Shown here one piece after another: positions 1 to 8,932 of a stretch of DNA of 64,000 bases. The position numbers were made by a program, and so were the translations under genes. The first letter of the stretch is position 1. Each line of letters begins with the position of its first letter. The notes below the pieces were generated by a model, which saw nothing but the letters and a program-made list of their open reading frames with translations, made no database searches and was not told the DNA's origin. Location of the stretch: assembly GCA_947495795.1 (NCBI GenBank), contig CANMAI010000010.1, positions 1-64,000 on the forward strand. The letters run 5' to 3'. The stretch is from an uncultured Paracoccaceae bacterium. Lineage in GTDB: Bacteria; Pseudomonadota; Alphaproteobacteria; Rhodobacterales; Rhodobacteraceae.

Positions 1-1
1 A

Positions 2-76
2 GAAAAACTCCGCTTCGCCATCCGCGAAGGCGGCCGCACCGTCGGTGCAGGCGTCGTCTCCAAAATACACGAGTAA
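2..76 (+). CDS. tuf: elongation factor Tu, C-terminal end only
   Basis: The window opens inside a gene whose last 24 codons read through REGGRTVGAGVVSKIHE to a TAA stop. This is the very conserved C terminus of EF-Tu, the GTPase that carries aminoacyl-tRNA to the ribosome. A tuf gene directly before rpsJ is the usual order in alphaproteobacteria. Only the end of domain 3 is visible. A GTTAAC-type element starts 10 nt after the stop codon. Confidence 0.93.
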   Translation, partial: EKLRFAIREGGRTVGAGVVSKIHE

Positions 77-86
77 TCAAACGCGC

Positions 87-104
87 GGTGGGTTAACACC
101 CACC
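87..104 (+). repeat. GTTAAC palindromic element, copy 1 (after tuf)
   Basis: The core GGTGGGTTAACACCCACC begins 10 nt after the tuf stop. The GGTGGG and CCCACC arms can pair, but the centre is asymmetric, so the element has an orientation, here the same as tuf. It is followed by CTACAAC, as in copy 4. Three other copies lie at 6152, 37512 and 37566. Confidence 0.85.
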
Positions 105-127
105 CTACAACAGCTCAGAGGCCAGTT

Positions 128-436
128 ATGCAGAGCCAGAATATCAGAATACGGCTGAAGGCGTTCGATTACCGGGTGCTGGATGCCAGCACTGCCGAGA
201 TCGTCTCGACAGCCAAGCGGACAGGTGCGCGCGTGCGCGGACCCATTCCGCTGCCGAACAAGATCGAGAAGTTTACGGTTCTGCGTGGCCCCCACGTGGA
301 CAAGAAAAGCCGTGAGCAGTTCGAAATCCGGACGCATAAGCGTCTGCTAGACATTGTTGATCCGACCCCCCAGACGGTGGACGCGCTGATGAAGCTCGAC
401 CTCGCGGCTGGTGTGGATGTCGAGATCAAACTCTGA
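128..436 (+). CDS. rpsJ: 30S ribosomal protein S10
   Basis: The 102-residue product has the normal S10 length and sequence, starting [19 protein letters not shown] and carrying the [20 protein letters not shown] loop. S10 binds the head of the 30S subunit and, with NusB, also serves in transcription antitermination in well-studied bacteria. It is the first gene of the S10 block, 51 nt after tuf, so it may be cotranscribed with tuf. The next gene, rplC, starts within 14 nt of its stop. Confidence 0.98.
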   Translation: MQSQNIRIRLKAFDYRVLDASTAEIVSTAKRTGARVRGPIPLPNKIEKFTVLRGPHVDKKSREQFEIRTHKRLLDIVDPTPQTVDALMKLDLAAGVDVEIKL

Positions 437-449
437 GGGAGGCATGATG

Positions 450-1313
450 ATGCGTTCTGGAGTACTCGCAAAGAAACTGGGCATGACCCGGTTGTTCATG
501 GAAGACGGTCGGCAGATCCCGGTGACGGTTCTGGCGATGGAAGGGTGCCAGGTTGTGGCCAACCGCACGGCAGACAAGGATGGCTACACGGCTGTTCAGC
601 TTGGCTCGGGCAAGGCGCGTGCCAAGAATGTTTCCCAGCCGATGCGCGGGCATTTTGCGGCAGCCAAGGTTGAGCCGAAGCGGAAGATCGCGGAGTTTCG
701 CGTCTCCCCTGAGAACCTGATTGGTGTTGGTGAGGAAATCACCGCCGATCATTACTTTGAAGGGCAGTTCGTCGATGTGGCGGGAACCTCGATCGGTAAA
801 GGGTTTGCCGGGGCGATGAAGCGGCACAACTTCAGCGGGCTGCGCGCTTCGCACGGTGTATCCATCTCTCACCGTTCGCACGGCTCCACGGGGCAGTGTC
901 AGGATCCTGGCCGTGTGTTCAAAGGCAAGAAGATGGCCGGGCACATGGGTGCGGCGCGTGTGACAACGCAGAACCTTCAGGTTGTGCGCACCGACAGCGA
1001 GCGTGGCCTGATCATGGTGAAGGGCGCTGTTCCCGGCTCCAAAGGTGGTTGGGTTACAATCAAGGACGCGGTGAAAAAACCGTTCCCTGAGAATGCCATT
1101 CTGCCTGCGGCTTTGAAATCTGCTGGCGAAGAAGCCAAGAAGGCGGCGGAAGCTGCGGCGGCGGAAGCGGCTGCTGCGGAAGAAGAAGCACGCTTGGCGG
1201 CAGAAGCAGCGGCAGCGGCAGAGCAGGAAGCGGCTCTGGAGCAGGCCGAGGCTGAGATTGCATCTGAAGGTGACGCGGCTCCGGAAGCTCCGGCTGAGGG
1301 AGACGACAAATGA
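450..1313 (+). CDS. rplC: 50S ribosomal protein L3 with long Ala/Glu-rich tail
   Basis: The product matches L3 from [20 protein letters not shown] onward; L3 reaches toward the peptidyl transferase centre. Three in-frame ATG codons occur at 444, 447 and 450. The Shine-Dalgarno GAGGGAGG ends at 442, which gives 450 the best spacing, so I chose it. Typical L3 is about 210 residues, but this one is 287: roughly the last 65 residues are an Ala/Glu-rich, highly charged, probably helical extension with no similarity I recognise. The TGA stop overlaps the rplD start in ATGA. Confidence 0.96.
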   Translation: MRSGVLAKKLGMTRLFMEDGRQIPVTVLAMEGCQVVANRTADKDGYTAVQLGSGKARAKNVSQPMRGHFAAAKVEPKRKIAEFRVSPENLIGVGEEITADHYFEGQFVDVAGTSIGKGFAGAMKRHNFSGLRASHGVSISHRSHGSTGQCQDPGRVFKGKKMAGHMGAARVTTQNLQVVRTDSERGLIMVKGAVPGSKGGWVTIKDAVKKPFPENAILPAALKSAGEEAKKAAEAAAAEAAAAEEEARLAAEAAAAAEQEAALEQAEAEIASEGDAAPEAPAEGDDK

Positions 1314-1930
1314 AGACCGATGTGATCAAACTCGACGCTGGCAAGGCAGGCTCCATTGAGCTTTCCGACGATGTGTTTGGCCTTGAGCCCCGTGCCGACA
1401 TCCTGCACCGGGTGGTGCGCTACCAGCTTGCCAAGCGGCAGGCAGGTACGCACAAGGTGAAGACGCGGACGGAAACCAGCTATTCGACCAAGAAGATCTA
1501 TCGCCAGAAAGGCACAGGTGGCGCACGCCATGGTTCCCGGAATGCGCCGATCTTCCGTTCGGGTGGTGTCTACAAGGGTCCGACGCCGCGCAGCCACGCG
1601 CATGACCTGAACAAGAAGTTCCGGGCGCTTGGCCTGAAGCACGCATTGAGTGCGAAGGCTGGTGCGGGTGAACTGGTTGTGCTGGAAAGTGCCGAGGTTG
1701 CTGATGGCAAGACCAAGATCCTGGCCGATGCGATGAAGAAGCTTGGCTGGAAAAAGGCCCTTCTGATCGACGGACCGGATGTGAACGAGAATTTCGCGCT
1801 CGCCGCCCGTAATCTTGATGGCATCGATGTGCTGCCGAGTGTTGGTGCGAATGTGTACGACATTCTGAAATCCCGCACGCTGGTGCTGACGAAAGCCGGT
1901 GTGGAAGCTCTGGAGGCTCGACTGAAATGA
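1310..1930 (+). CDS. rplD: 50S ribosomal protein L4
   Basis: The 206-residue product has the L4 signature [13 protein letters not shown]-like segment (here [19 protein letters not shown]) followed by GGGVYKGP-type sequence. L4 lines the peptide exit tunnel. In E. coli it also represses its own operon, but that mechanism is not shown here. It overlaps rplC by 4 nt and rplW by 4 nt (both ATGA), so translation is probably coupled through the three genes. Confidence 0.98.
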   Translation: MKTDVIKLDAGKAGSIELSDDVFGLEPRADILHRVVRYQLAKRQAGTHKVKTRTETSYSTKKIYRQKGTGGARHGSRNAPIFRSGGVYKGPTPRSHAHDLNKKFRALGLKHALSAKAGAGELVVLESAEVADGKTKILADAMKKLGWKKALLIDGPDVNENFALAARNLDGIDVLPSVGANVYDILKSRTLVLTKAGVEALEARLK

Positions 1931-2220
1931 ACAAGGCAGAGCTTTACGATGTGATCCGCAAGCCGATCATCACCGAGAAGGCCACGATGGCCTCCGAGAA
2001 CGGTGCTGTGGTGTTTGAGGTCGCGATCGATGCGAACAAGCCCCAGATCAAGGAGGCCATTGAGAGCCTCTTTGGTGTGAAGGTGAAGGCTGTGAACACG
2101 TCGATCACCAAGGGTAAGGTAAAGCGTTTCAAGGGCCGCCTCGGCACCCGGAAAGACGTGAAGAAGGCCTATGTGACGCTTGAAGACGGGAACACGATTG
2201 ATGTGACGACCGGTCTTTGA
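1927..2220 (+). CDS. rplW: 50S ribosomal protein L23
   Basis: The 97-residue product has the L23 pattern ([20 protein letters not shown], then [19 protein letters not shown]). L23 sits at the tunnel exit, where trigger factor and SRP dock. It is the last gene before a strong intrinsic terminator at 2267. In most bacteria rplB follows directly; here a membrane protein gene is placed between, so rplW probably ends the first transcription block. Confidence 0.98.
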   Translation: MNKAELYDVIRKPIITEKATMASENGAVVFEVAIDANKPQIKEAIESLFGVKVKAVNTSITKGKVKRFKGRLGTRKDVKKAYVTLEDGNTIDVTTGL

Positions 2221-2266
2221 AGGTAAGCGGCGCCTGATTTGAGGCGCCTTTGGAAAAGACTGCTAG

Positions 2267-2301
2267 AACCCCGGCTTTGAGCGAGGCCGGGGTTTTCTTT
2301 T
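2267..2301 (+). terminator. intrinsic terminator after rplW
   Basis: A perfect 9-bp stem AACCCCGGC / GCCGGGGTT with a 10-nt loop is followed by TTCTTTT. A second short hairpin, GGCGCC / GGCGCC with an 8-nt loop, lies just upstream at 2229-2248. Confidence 0.85.
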
Positions 2302-2426
2302 GACGAGACAGCCGTTTTTGCGGCGCTGAAGTTCAACCCATTTTGTTGCAATTTTCATTGGGAAGTGAAAAAATCGCAGGGCCGCCCCTATTTCAGATAT
2401 CGTTTTAATGAGGCTTTGAAAATAAT

Positions 2427-3281
2427 ATGCCGCTGTTCCTCCAGGCGCTTCCTTTGACAATTCATACCTTCTGGCGCTACCTATTGTTGCTTCCCATTCT
2501 GGCTGTGGCCGCTTTCTTTTTTTCATTGCTCCAGATCATACCGTTGTTGGGCGCTCTCGTTCCGGGAACGGTAGGAGCCGCTCTTCTGATTTTGGGGATG
2601 CGCTGTGCCCTCCGGGCGCGGGGGCATGGAAATGAGTTGGATCGCACGCAACTCCTGCTTTTCAGCGTTTTCTTCGGCCTGGTCTTGCTGGTGGAAGGCG
2701 CACCTTGGTTCGTTTTTGGAAAGATCCTTCAAGCGACAGGGTTTGATGAAGCCGGTTTTCGTCACGTGCTTGTGCAGCAAGGCGGGTGGCAGCTACTATT
2801 GCTAACGACAATTGGTATCAAGGCGATTTTTGCCGCTATCTTCGCTGTGCCGATTACGATGGCGGCACATACAGCAACGCCGCGTGGCGGACGCGCCAAG
2901 CCCTTGTTTGGGATTGCCTCCGGTTTTGCCAGCCTCATTTTGGTTTCGGGCGTCTGGCTCTATTGTGGGCACTTCTTTGCGATATTTGGTGAAGTGTGGT
3001 CTGCGTTTGGACTGCTTGTGTTTGCGCTTTTGGACATTACGCAAGGAAGGGAGCCATCATTCGCGTTTAGTCTCGGCCCGTGGTCGCTGCTCCGTGCGAC
3101 GTTGCTGATGACTTTGGCGTCCAGTTGGTATTTTGCAACTGCTGTTCTGGCTTGGGAAAGGGAAATGGCGCGCGTCAGAGCGGTTCAGACAGAAAGTGCC
3201 GAGGCTGGAAAGTTCTCCGAGAAGGATTTTCGAAAATTGCGCGAGCAGCGCAAGCGTAGTGGCGAAGGCACGCCGACATAG
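2427..3281 (+). CDS. multi-pass membrane protein of unknown function
   Basis: The 284-residue product is strongly hydrophobic with about six predicted transmembrane segments, among them residues 17-48, 77-98, 121-143 and 163-200. A basic, lysine- and arginine-rich cytoplasmic-type tail closes it. I recognise no family. It lies between rplW and rplB, where ribosomal genes are normally contiguous, behind the rplW terminator and 221 nt before rplB, so it is probably transcribed separately. There is no close Shine-Dalgarno before the ATG, and the local sequence is less G+C-rich than the neighbouring ribosomal genes. It could be a lineage-specific insertion. Confidence 0.75.
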   Translation: MPLFLQALPLTIHTFWRYLLLLPILAVAAFFFSLLQIIPLLGALVPGTVGAALLILGMRCALRARGHGNELDRTQLLLFSVFFGLVLLVEGAPWFVFGKILQATGFDEAGFRHVLVQQGGWQLLLLTTIGIKAIFAAIFAVPITMAAHTATPRGGRAKPLFGIASGFASLILVSGVWLYCGHFFAIFGEVWSAFGLLVFALLDITQGREPSFAFSLGPWSLLRATLLMTLASSWYFATAVLAWEREMARVRAVQTESAEAGKFSEKDFRKLREQRKRSGEGTPT

Positions 3282-3462
3282 GCAATACCGAAGACCGTTG
3301 TTACCGCGACATGACCTGAATGCCCATGCGCGGCTTGGTGCTTTATTTCTTTGCTTTTTTGCCGCTAGGCGCTGGACTCGTCTGACCTTTGCTGATAGCC
3401 ACCCGCATCGGCATTCGGAACATCGATTGCCGACGAATTTCTGGGCCACCCAGACACACATA

Positions 3463-3480
3463 GCAGGGGTTAACCCCCGC
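3463..3480 (+). repeat. GTTAAC-centred palindrome, divergent variant
   Basis: GCAGGGGTTAACCCCCGC contains the perfect palindrome GGGGTTAACCCC and lies 22 nt upstream of the rplB start. It resembles the four GGTGGGTTAACACCCACC elements in this window but differs in the arms and is not placed just after a stop codon. It may be an unrelated operator or leader hairpin. Confidence 0.5.
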
Positions 3481-3502
3481 AAAGCAAACGGAAGACAGCA
3501 AG

Positions 3503-4342
3503 ATGGCATTGAAGTCGTATAAACCAACGACGCCGGGCCAGCGAGGGCTGGTTCTGATCGACCGTTCGGAGCTTTGGAAAGGCCGCCCTGTTAAGTCTCT
3601 CACTGAGGGATTGAGCAAGAAAGCGGGCCGGAACAATACCGGACGGATCACGATGCGCCGCCGTGGCGGCGGGGCGAAGCGCCTTTACCGTATCGTTGAT
3701 TTCAAGCGGCGGAAAATGGACGTGACAGCGACGGTTGAGCGGATCGAGTATGATCCCAACCGGACCGCGTTTATCGCGCTCATTCGCTATACGGATGGCG
3801 AGCAATCCTACATTCTGGCACCGCAACGTCTCGCGATCGGCGATCAGGTTGTGGCATCGGCCAAGGCTGATGTGAAGCCGGGCAATACCATGCCTTTCAC
3901 CGGCATGCCGATCGGGACGATCATCCACAATATCGAGATGAAGCCTGGCAAGGGCGGGCAGATTGCCCGCGCGGCTGGCACTTATGCTCAATTCGTGGGC
4001 CGTGATGGTGGCTATGCGCAGATCCGGCTTTCCTCGGGAGAGCTTCGCCTCGTGCGTCAGGAATGCATGGCGACTGTGGGTGCCGTTTCCAACCCGGATC
4101 ACTCCAACCAGAATCTCGGCAAAGCGGGCCGCAACCGTCACAAGGGCATCCGCCCCTCTGTGCGCGGTGTCGTGATGAACCCCGTCGATCACCCGCATGG
4201 TGGTGGTGAAGGCCGGACATCCGGTGGTCGTAACCCTGTAACGCCTTGGGGCGTGCCCACGAAGGGCAAACGCACCCGGACAAACAAAACGACGGACAAG
4301 TACATCCTGCGCTCCCGTCATGCCAAGAAGAAGGGGCGTTAA
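3503..4342 (+). CDS. rplB: 50S ribosomal protein L2
   Basis: The 279-residue product is a full-length L2. The C-terminal [20 protein letters not shown] region (about residues 227-245, with the conserved histidine at 230) is intact; this part is needed for subunit joining and peptidyl transferase activity in studied ribosomes. It opens the second block, rplB-rpsS-rplV-rpsC-rplP. Because a terminator and a foreign gene separate it from rplW, it probably has its own promoter within 3282-3502, though I cannot pick a convincing one. Confidence 0.98.
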   Translation: MALKSYKPTTPGQRGLVLIDRSELWKGRPVKSLTEGLSKKAGRNNTGRITMRRRGGGAKRLYRIVDFKRRKMDVTATVERIEYDPNRTAFIALIRYTDGEQSYILAPQRLAIGDQVVASAKADVKPGNTMPFTGMPIGTIIHNIEMKPGKGGQIARAAGTYAQFVGRDGGYAQIRLSSGELRLVRQECMATVGAVSNPDHSNQNLGKAGRNRHKGIRPSVRGVVMNPVDHPHGGGEGRTSGGRNPVTPWGVPTKGKRTRTNKTTDKYILRSRHAKKKGR

Positions 4343-4345
4343 GAT

Positions 4346-4624
4346 ATGCCACGTTCAGTCTGGAAAGGCCCTTTTGTCGACGCGCATGTGTTGAAAAAGG
4401 CCGAAAAGTCCCGCGAAAGCGGCAGAAACGAAGTCATCAAGATCTGGTCCCGTCGCTCGACGATCCTGCCGCAGTTCGTGGGCCTGACATTTGGTGTCTA
4501 TAACGGTCAGAAGCATATCCCGGTAAATGTTACCGAGGAAATGATCGGCCAGAAATTTGGTGAATACAGCCCGACGCGCACCTATTACGGCCACGCGGCT
4601 GACAAAAAAGCGAAGCGGAAATAA
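4346..4624 (+). CDS. rpsS: 30S ribosomal protein S19
   Basis: The 92-residue product starts [20 protein letters not shown], the conserved S19 N terminus, and carries the [22 protein letters not shown]-type segment. S19 binds the 30S head with S13. It begins 3 nt after the rplB stop and ends 3 nt before rplV. Confidence 0.98.
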   Translation: MPRSVWKGPFVDAHVLKKAEKSRESGRNEVIKIWSRRSTILPQFVGLTFGVYNGQKHIPVNVTEEMIGQKFGEYSPTRTYYGHAADKKAKRK

Positions 4625-4627
4625 GCC

Positions 4628-5008
4628 ATGGGCAAGGAAAAGAATCCCCGCCGCGTGGCGGATAACGAAGCGATGGCCGTCAGCCGCATGCTGCGCACAT
4701 CGCCTCAGAAGCTGAACCTTGTTGCCGAGATGATCCGCGGAAAATCCGTGGAGAAGGCACTGACGGATCTGACCTTCTCCAAGAAGCGGATCTCTGATGA
4801 GGTGAAGAAGACATTGCAATCCGCGATTGCCAATGCCGAGAACAACCATGGGCTGGATGTGGACGAGCTGATCGTCGCGGAAGCCTGGGTCGGGAAAAAC
4901 CTCGTCATGAAGCGTGGGCGCCCCCGCGCACGTGGCCGGTTCGGCAAGATTCTGAAGCCGTTCAGCCAGGTGACAATCAAGGTGCGCCAGATTGAGGAGC
5001 AAGCGTAA
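4628..5008 (+). CDS. rplV: 50S ribosomal protein L22
   Basis: The 126-residue product has the L22 pattern: [20 protein letters not shown] near the N terminus and the hairpin [15 protein letters not shown], which reaches into the exit tunnel. Its TAA stop shares one base with the rpsC ATG (TAATG), so the two genes are probably translationally coupled. Confidence 0.98.
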   Translation: MGKEKNPRRVADNEAMAVSRMLRTSPQKLNLVAEMIRGKSVEKALTDLTFSKKRISDEVKKTLQSAIANAENNHGLDVDELIVAEAWVGKNLVMKRGRPRARGRFGKILKPFSQVTIKVRQIEEQA

Positions 5009-5709
5009 TGGGACATAAGGTCAATCCGATTGGTCTGCGCCTGCAGGTCAACCGCACATGGGATAGCCGTTGGTATGCCGATGGTGAGGAATACGGGCAG
5101 TTGCTGCACGAAGACCTCGCGATCCGTGAGTACATCAAGAAGAACTGTGCACAATCGGGTATTTCCCGTGTGATCATCGAACGGCCGCACAAGAAGTGCC
5201 GGGTGACGATCCATGCAGCCCGCCCCGGTGTGATCATCGGCAAGAAGGGTGCAGATATCGAAACGCTTCGGAAAAGCCTCGCGGCTTTGACGAAATCCGA
5301 GCTGCACCTCAACATCGTTGAAGTGCGGAAACCGGAAGTCGATGCGCCACTGGTGGCCGAGAATATCGGGCAGCAGCTGGAGCGTCGGGTCTCATTTCGC
5401 CGGGCCATGAAGCGGGCCGTGCAGAATGCGATGCGCATGGGTGCGCTTGGTATTCGTGTGAACGTCGCTGGCCGTCTGGGCGGTGCAGAGATCGCGCGAA
5501 CGGAGTGGTATCGCGAGGGCCGTGTGCCCCTGCACACGCTGCGGGCCGATATCGATTATGCGCATTACGAAGCGCTGACGGCATATGGCATCATCGGCAT
5601 CAAGGTCTGGATTTTCAAAGGCGAGATCATGGATCACGATCCATCCGCCCGCGACCGTCGCCAGACAGAATTGCAGGAATCAGGGGGAGGCCGTCCTCAG
5701 CGCCGCTGA
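5008..5709 (+). CDS. rpsC: 30S ribosomal protein S3
   Basis: The 233-residue product begins [20 protein letters not shown], typical of S3, and contains a KH RNA-binding domain with the loop [10 protein letters not shown] at about residues 76-85. S3 lies at the mRNA entry channel and contributes to mRNA unwinding. It follows rplV with a one-base overlap, and rplP begins 24 nt downstream with a GGGAGAG ribosome-binding site. Confidence 0.98.
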   Translation: MGHKVNPIGLRLQVNRTWDSRWYADGEEYGQLLHEDLAIREYIKKNCAQSGISRVIIERPHKKCRVTIHAARPGVIIGKKGADIETLRKSLAALTKSELHLNIVEVRKPEVDAPLVAENIGQQLERRVSFRRAMKRAVQNAMRMGALGIRVNVAGRLGGAEIARTEWYREGRVPLHTLRADIDYAHYEALTAYGIIGIKVWIFKGEIMDHDPSARDRRQTELQESGGGRPQRR

Positions 5710-5733
5710 GGATAGCTTTCTGGGAGAGAAAAA

Positions 5734-6147
5734 ATGCTTTCACCTAAGCGCAGCAAATTCCGCAAACAGTTTAAGGGCCGGATCCATGGCGAGGCCAAAG
5801 GCGGCTACGACCTGACATTCGGAACTTATGGGCTCAAGACAACTGAGCCGGAGCGGATCACCGCGCGTCAGATCGAGGCGGCTCGCCGCGCGATGACACG
5901 CCACATGAAACGCCAGGGCCGCGTATGGATCCGGATTTTCCCGGATGTGCCCGTGACCAAGAAGCCCACCGAGGTTCGGATGGGTAAAGGCAAGGGCTCC
6001 GTCGAGTTCTGGGCGGCCAAGGTAAAACCCGGCCGGATCATGTTCGAGATCGACGGCGTGAACGAGGATGTGGCGAAAGAAGCGCTACGTCTGGCCGCGA
6101 TGAAGCTGCCGGTGAAGTGCCGGTTTGTGACGCGGGAAGATTGGTAA
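5734..6147 (+). CDS. rplP: 50S ribosomal protein L16
   Basis: The 137-residue product begins [24 protein letters not shown] and has the conserved [22 protein letters not shown] segment. L16 binds near the A site. Unlike most bacteria, rpmC does not follow directly: a GTTAAC element, a terminator, a parDE pair and a small ORF intervene over about 1 kb. The conserved arginine that YcfD hydroxylates in other bacteria cannot be judged here. Confidence 0.98.
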   Translation: MLSPKRSKFRKQFKGRIHGEAKGGYDLTFGTYGLKTTEPERITARQIEAARRAMTRHMKRQGRVWIRIFPDVPVTKKPTEVRMGKGKGSVEFWAAKVKPGRIMFEIDGVNEDVAKEALRLAAMKLPVKCRFVTREDW

Positions 6148-6151
6148 GGAC

Positions 6152-6169
6152 GGTGGGTTAACACCCACC
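6152..6169 (+). repeat. GTTAAC palindromic element, copy 2 (after rplP)
   Basis: GGTGGGTTAACACCCACC starts 4 nt after the rplP stop, in the same orientation as rplP, and is followed by CCACTAC. The core is identical to the copies at 87 and 37512 and to the reverse strand at 37566. Confidence 0.87.
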
Positions 6170-6184
6170 CCACTACTCTGATAC

Positions 6185-6218
6185 AGGCCCTTCGCTTTGC
6201 GGGGGGCCTTTCGTTTTT
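6185..6218 (+). terminator. probable intrinsic terminator after rplP
   Basis: The stem AGGCCC / GGGCCT (6185-6190 with 6204-6209) is followed by TTCGTTTTT. The T tract runs directly into a perfect -35-like TTGACA at 6217, so terminator and the next promoter appear to be fused. Confidence 0.7.
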
Positions 6219-6246
6219 GACAAGCTTTGCCAATCTATGTCATCTT
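6217..6246 (+). promoter_or_regulatory. possible parDE promoter
   Basis: TTGACA at 6217-6222 is a perfect -35 hexamer. The best -10 candidate, CATCTT at 6241-6246 with an 18-nt spacer, is weak. It lies 16 nt before the parD start codon at 6263. ParD-type antitoxins usually repress their own promoter, so an operator would be expected here. Confidence 0.35.
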
Positions 6247-6262
6247 TGCTGAGGAGGTGGCC

Positions 6263-6496
6263 ATGGCAACAATGAACGTTTCCCTGCCGGACCCGATGAA
6301 AGCCTGGGTCGAGGATCAAGCGGATAGCGGGCGCTACAGCAACGCGAGCGATTATGTTCGTGACCTGATCAGGCGGGATCAGGAGCGCAGCCGTGCGATT
6401 GCGGAAATCCAGAGCCTTGTGGATGAGGGGCTTAACAGCGGAGAAGCTCTGCCGCTCGATATGGACGCCTATATAGCCCGCAAACGTGGCGCTTGA
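6263..6496 (+). CDS. parD: ParD-like ribbon-helix-helix antitoxin
   Basis: The 77-residue product begins with the beta-strand pattern MNVSLPDPMKAWVEDQ and continues through SGRYSNASDYVRDLIRRDQ, the standard ParD/CopG-type DNA-binding fold. The C-terminal half should wrap the toxin. The start ATG at 6263 follows GAGGAGG with good spacing; a second ATG lies at 6272. It overlaps the toxin gene by 11 nt. Position inside a ribosomal protein cluster, between rplP and rpmC, is unusual. Confidence 0.87.
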   Translation: MATMNVSLPDPMKAWVEDQADSGRYSNASDYVRDLIRRDQERSRAIAEIQSLVDEGLNSGEALPLDMDAYIARKRGA

Positions 6497-6785
6497 AGCC
6501 CGGTTCACCCCTGCCGCTTTGGCGGATTTGGACGGTATCTGGGAGTACACGGCGCGCGTCTGGGGGGAAGCTCAGGCGGAGAGCTATTTGCGTGGGCTTA
6601 GTTCGATGGTTGAGGTTCTCTGTTCCAATCCAGAAATGGCGCGAGTGCGTTTGGAAATTTTTCCACCAGTGCGTCTGCAACGCTATCGTTCACACTATAT
6701 CATCTATCGTGCCGAGGAGCTCCTCACGATAATTCGGATAGCGAATGTTCAACAGGATTGGGAGGCTTTGATCGCAAACAGCTAA
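6486..6785 (+). CDS. parE: ParE/RelE-superfamily toxin
   Basis: The 99-residue product has the ParE layout: EARFTPAALADLDGIWEYTARVWG near the N terminus, a helix with AESYLRGL, then RLQRYRSHYIIYRAEE and the C-terminal IIRIANVQQDWEALI. ParE proteins poison DNA gyrase, while related RelE proteins cut ribosome-bound mRNA; the sequence here fits ParE better. It starts with GTG inside the end of parD, the usual antitoxin-first coupling. Confidence 0.86.
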   Translation: MALEARFTPAALADLDGIWEYTARVWGEAQAESYLRGLSSMVEVLCSNPEMARVRLEIFPPVRLQRYRSHYIIYRAEELLTIIRIANVQQDWEALIANS

Positions 6786-6843
6786 ACCGATCTCGAAGGT
6801 AAGGGAATTTGAAGAAGATGATGATTTGACTGCGGGGGAAGAG

Positions 6844-7026
6844 ATGGCCTTTTGTGAAGCTCATCATTTGTCGCTTAGACTCGCTGATAATGGCGTCACT
6901 GGAGAGGAAATTGGACAAGGGTTTCTCACCGCAGCTTTGAATCAGCTACGAAAAACGATTGGTCCTAAACAAACCGCGATGATCCTCTATGAGGCAGCGG
7001 ATGATTACGCTGTTCGCAGGGAATAA
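6844..7026 (+). CDS. small hypothetical protein
   Basis: A 60-residue reading frame starts [20 protein letters not shown] after a GGGGGAA ribosome-binding site at 6833-6839; an upstream TTG at 6826 would give 66 residues. It looks mostly helical, with no signal peptide or membrane segment. I recognise no family. It follows parE by 58 nt and may belong to the same inserted block between rplP and rpmC. Confidence 0.4.
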   Translation: MAFCEAHHLSLRLADNGVTGEEIGQGFLTAALNQLRKTIGPKQTAMILYEAADDYAVRRE

Positions 7027-7138
7027 CACTTGCAACCCAATACTATTCCCCGTAACAAGCGCTCTCATCCACACCTCCACTGGAATCAGGGTGACCCTTT
7101 GGGGCTCTCCGGTGATGTTGATAGAAGGAAGACTGGCC

Positions 7139-7372
7139 ATGAATGCCGCTGATTTGCGGGCGAAATCGCCCGATGAGCTTAAGACCGAGCTCGAGACGTT
7201 GAAGAAGGAGGCGTTCAACCTCCGGTTTCAGCAGGCCACTGGGCAGCTTGAGAACACTGCGCGGATGAAAGTTGTCCGCCGGGATGCTGCGCGTGTGAAG
7301 ACTATTTTGAATGAAGTGGCGTCCAACGCTGCTGCGGAAAAGACTGCGGCTCCCGCAGAAGGGGAGGCTTGA
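7139..7372 (+). CDS. rpmC: 50S ribosomal protein L29
   Basis: The product [20 protein letters not shown] (77 residues) has the two-helix L29 pattern with [19 protein letters not shown]29 lies near the tunnel exit beside L23. I chose the ATG at 7139 because it matches the family N terminus and follows GAAGGAAG; the open frame extends upstream. The tail after about residue 62 is Ala/Glu-rich and longer than usual. rpsQ starts 3 nt after the stop. Confidence 0.95.
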   Translation: MNAADLRAKSPDELKTELETLKKEAFNLRFQQATGQLENTARMKVVRRDAARVKTILNEVASNAAAEKTAAPAEGEA

Positions 7373-7375
7373 TCC

Positions 7376-7606
7376 ATGCCTAAGCGTATTCTTCAGGGCA
7401 CCGTCACTTCTGACGCGAACGCCAAGACTGTTACTGTTTCCGTGGAGCGTCGCTTCACGCATCCGGTTCTGAAAAAGACGATCCGGAAATCCAAAAAGTA
7501 TCGTGCGCATGATGCGAACGACACTTTCAAGGTTGGCGATAGCGTGCGCATTCAGGAATGCGCACCTGTTTCCAAAAACAAGCGCTGGGAGGTTATTGCC
7601 GAATAG
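7376..7606 (+). CDS. rpsQ: 30S ribosomal protein S17
   Basis: The 76-residue product has the S17 OB-fold pattern: [20 protein letters not shown], then [18 protein letters not shown] and the [13 protein letters not shown] end. S17 binds 16S rRNA early in 30S assembly. It follows rpmC by 3 nt. A 63-nt gap with a small ATGGGG/CCCCAT hairpin (7635-7652) separates it from rplN. Confidence 0.97.
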   Translation: MPKRILQGTVTSDANAKTVTVSVERRFTHPVLKKTIRKSKKYRAHDANDTFKVGDSVRIQECAPVSKNKRWEVIAE

Positions 7607-7669
7607 GCTTTAACCACCCGGTTTAATCGAAACCATGGGGGCACGTCCCCATAGGTCGGGAGAAACCAA

Positions 7670-8038
7670 ATGATCCAGATGCAGACCAATCTGGATGTCG
7701 CTGACAATTCCGGTGCTCGCCGGGTTCAGTGCATCAAGGTTCTCGGTGGGTCCAAACGGAAGTACGCTTCTGTTGGTGACATCATCGTTGTATCCGTAAA
7801 GGAAGCGATCCCGCGCGGTCGCGTTAAAAAGGGCGATGTGCGCAAGGCCGTTGTCGTTCGTACTGCCAAGGAAGTGCGCCGCGAAGACGGCACAGCCATC
7901 CGGTTTGACAGGAACGCCGCTGTGATCCTGAACAACGCGAACGAGCCCGTTGGCACGCGTATCTTTGGCCCTGTGGTTCGCGAACTGCGCGGCAAGAACT
8001 TCATGAAAATCATCTCACTTGCGCCGGAGGTGCTGTAA
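7670..8038 (+). CDS. rplN: 50S ribosomal protein L14
   Basis: The 122-residue product begins [28 protein letters not shown], the hallmark of L14, and ends [11 protein letters not shown] as usual. L14 forms an intersubunit bridge and is the docking point for the silencing factor RsfS in other bacteria. Its TAA stop overlaps the rplX ATG by one base. Confidence 0.98.
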   Translation: MIQMQTNLDVADNSGARRVQCIKVLGGSKRKYASVGDIIVVSVKEAIPRGRVKKGDVRKAVVVRTAKEVRREDGTAIRFDRNAAVILNNANEPVGTRIFGPVVRELRGKNFMKIISLAPEVL

Positions 8039-8352
8039 TGGCTGCGAAACTCCGCAAAGGTGACAAGGTTGTTGTGCTTGCCGGCAAGGACAAGGGCCGC
8101 GAGGGCGAGATTGCCGCTGTGATGCCGAAGGCCGGCAAGGCAGTTGTGACGGGTGTGAACTCCGCTGTTCGCCACACGAAACAGAGCCAGAACGCGCAGG
8201 GCGGCCGGATCCCGCAGGATATGCCTATCCAGCTTTCTAACCTTGCATTGGTTGACCCGAAAGAGGGTGGCCCGACACGCGTTGGCTTCAAAATGGATGG
8301 CGACAAGAAAGTGCGCTACGCCAAGAAATCCGGGGAGGTCCTCGATGCTTGA
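8038..8352 (+). CDS. rplX: 50S ribosomal protein L24
   Basis: The 104-residue product has the KOW motif [20 protein letters not shown] near the N terminus, then [18 protein letters not shown] and the [13 protein letters not shown] end. L24 is an early 50S assembly protein near the tunnel exit. It overlaps rplN by one base and rplE by 8 nt. Confidence 0.97.
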   Translation: MAAKLRKGDKVVVLAGKDKGREGEIAAVMPKAGKAVVTGVNSAVRHTKQSQNAQGGRIPQDMPIQLSNLALVDPKEGGPTRVGFKMDGDKKVRYAKKSGEVLDA

Positions 8353-8932
8353 TGATGCAAATTATCAGCCCCGCCTGAAAGCGCTGTATAGCGAGACCAT
8401 CAAGGCCGCTCTGAAAGAAGAGTTCGGCTACAAGAACATGATGATGGTGCCCCGGCTCGACAAGATCGTGCTGAATATGGGTGTTGGCGAAGCGGTGGCG
8501 GACAGCAAGAAGATCAAGGCCGCCCATGACGATCTGATGGCGATTGCGGGCCAGAAGCCGGTGATCACGAAAGCCAAGAAATCCATCGCGGGTTTCAAGG
8601 TGCGTGAAGAAATGCCGCTGGGCGTAAAAGTGACGCTGCGCGGTGACCGGATGTACGAGTTTCTCGACCGTCTGATCATGATCGCCATGCCGCGGATCCG
8701 GGATTTCCGTGGGATTTCGGCGAAGAGCTTTGATGGCCGTGGCAACTACGCCATGGGCCTGAAAGAGCATATCGTGTTCCCAGAGATCGAGTACGACAAG
8801 GTCGATCAAATCTGGGGTATGGACATCGTGATCTGCACGACAGCGCAGAGCAACGACGAGGCGAAGAGCCTGTTGGAGAAATTCAACATGCCGTTCCCGA
8901 AAGAAGCTTCAAAAGATGAGGACGCAGCGTAA
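8345..8932 (+). CDS. rplE: 50S ribosomal protein L5
   Basis: The 195-residue product [20 protein letters not shown] contains [17 protein letters not shown] and the conserved [21 protein letters not shown]5 helps load 5S rRNA onto the large subunit. I placed the start at 8345, just inside rplX, because the family N terminus begins there; the open frame continues upstream without homology. Its stop overlaps the rpsN ATG by one base. Confidence 0.97.
   Translation: MLDDANYQPRLKALYSETIKAALKEEFGYKNMMMVPRLDKIVLNMGVGEAVADSKKIKAAHDDLMAIAGQKPVITKAKKSIAGFKVREEMPLGVKVTLRGDRMYEFLDRLIMIAMPRIRDFRGISAKSFDGRGNYAMGLKEHIVFPEIEYDKVDQIWGMDIVICTTAQSNDEAKSLLEKFNMPFPKEASKDEDAA

Noticed and set aside
6185-6246. A strong full promoter for parDE
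   Set aside because: Only the -35 hexamer is perfect; all -10 candidates at 16-18 nt spacing match poorly, so it is listed as tentative only.
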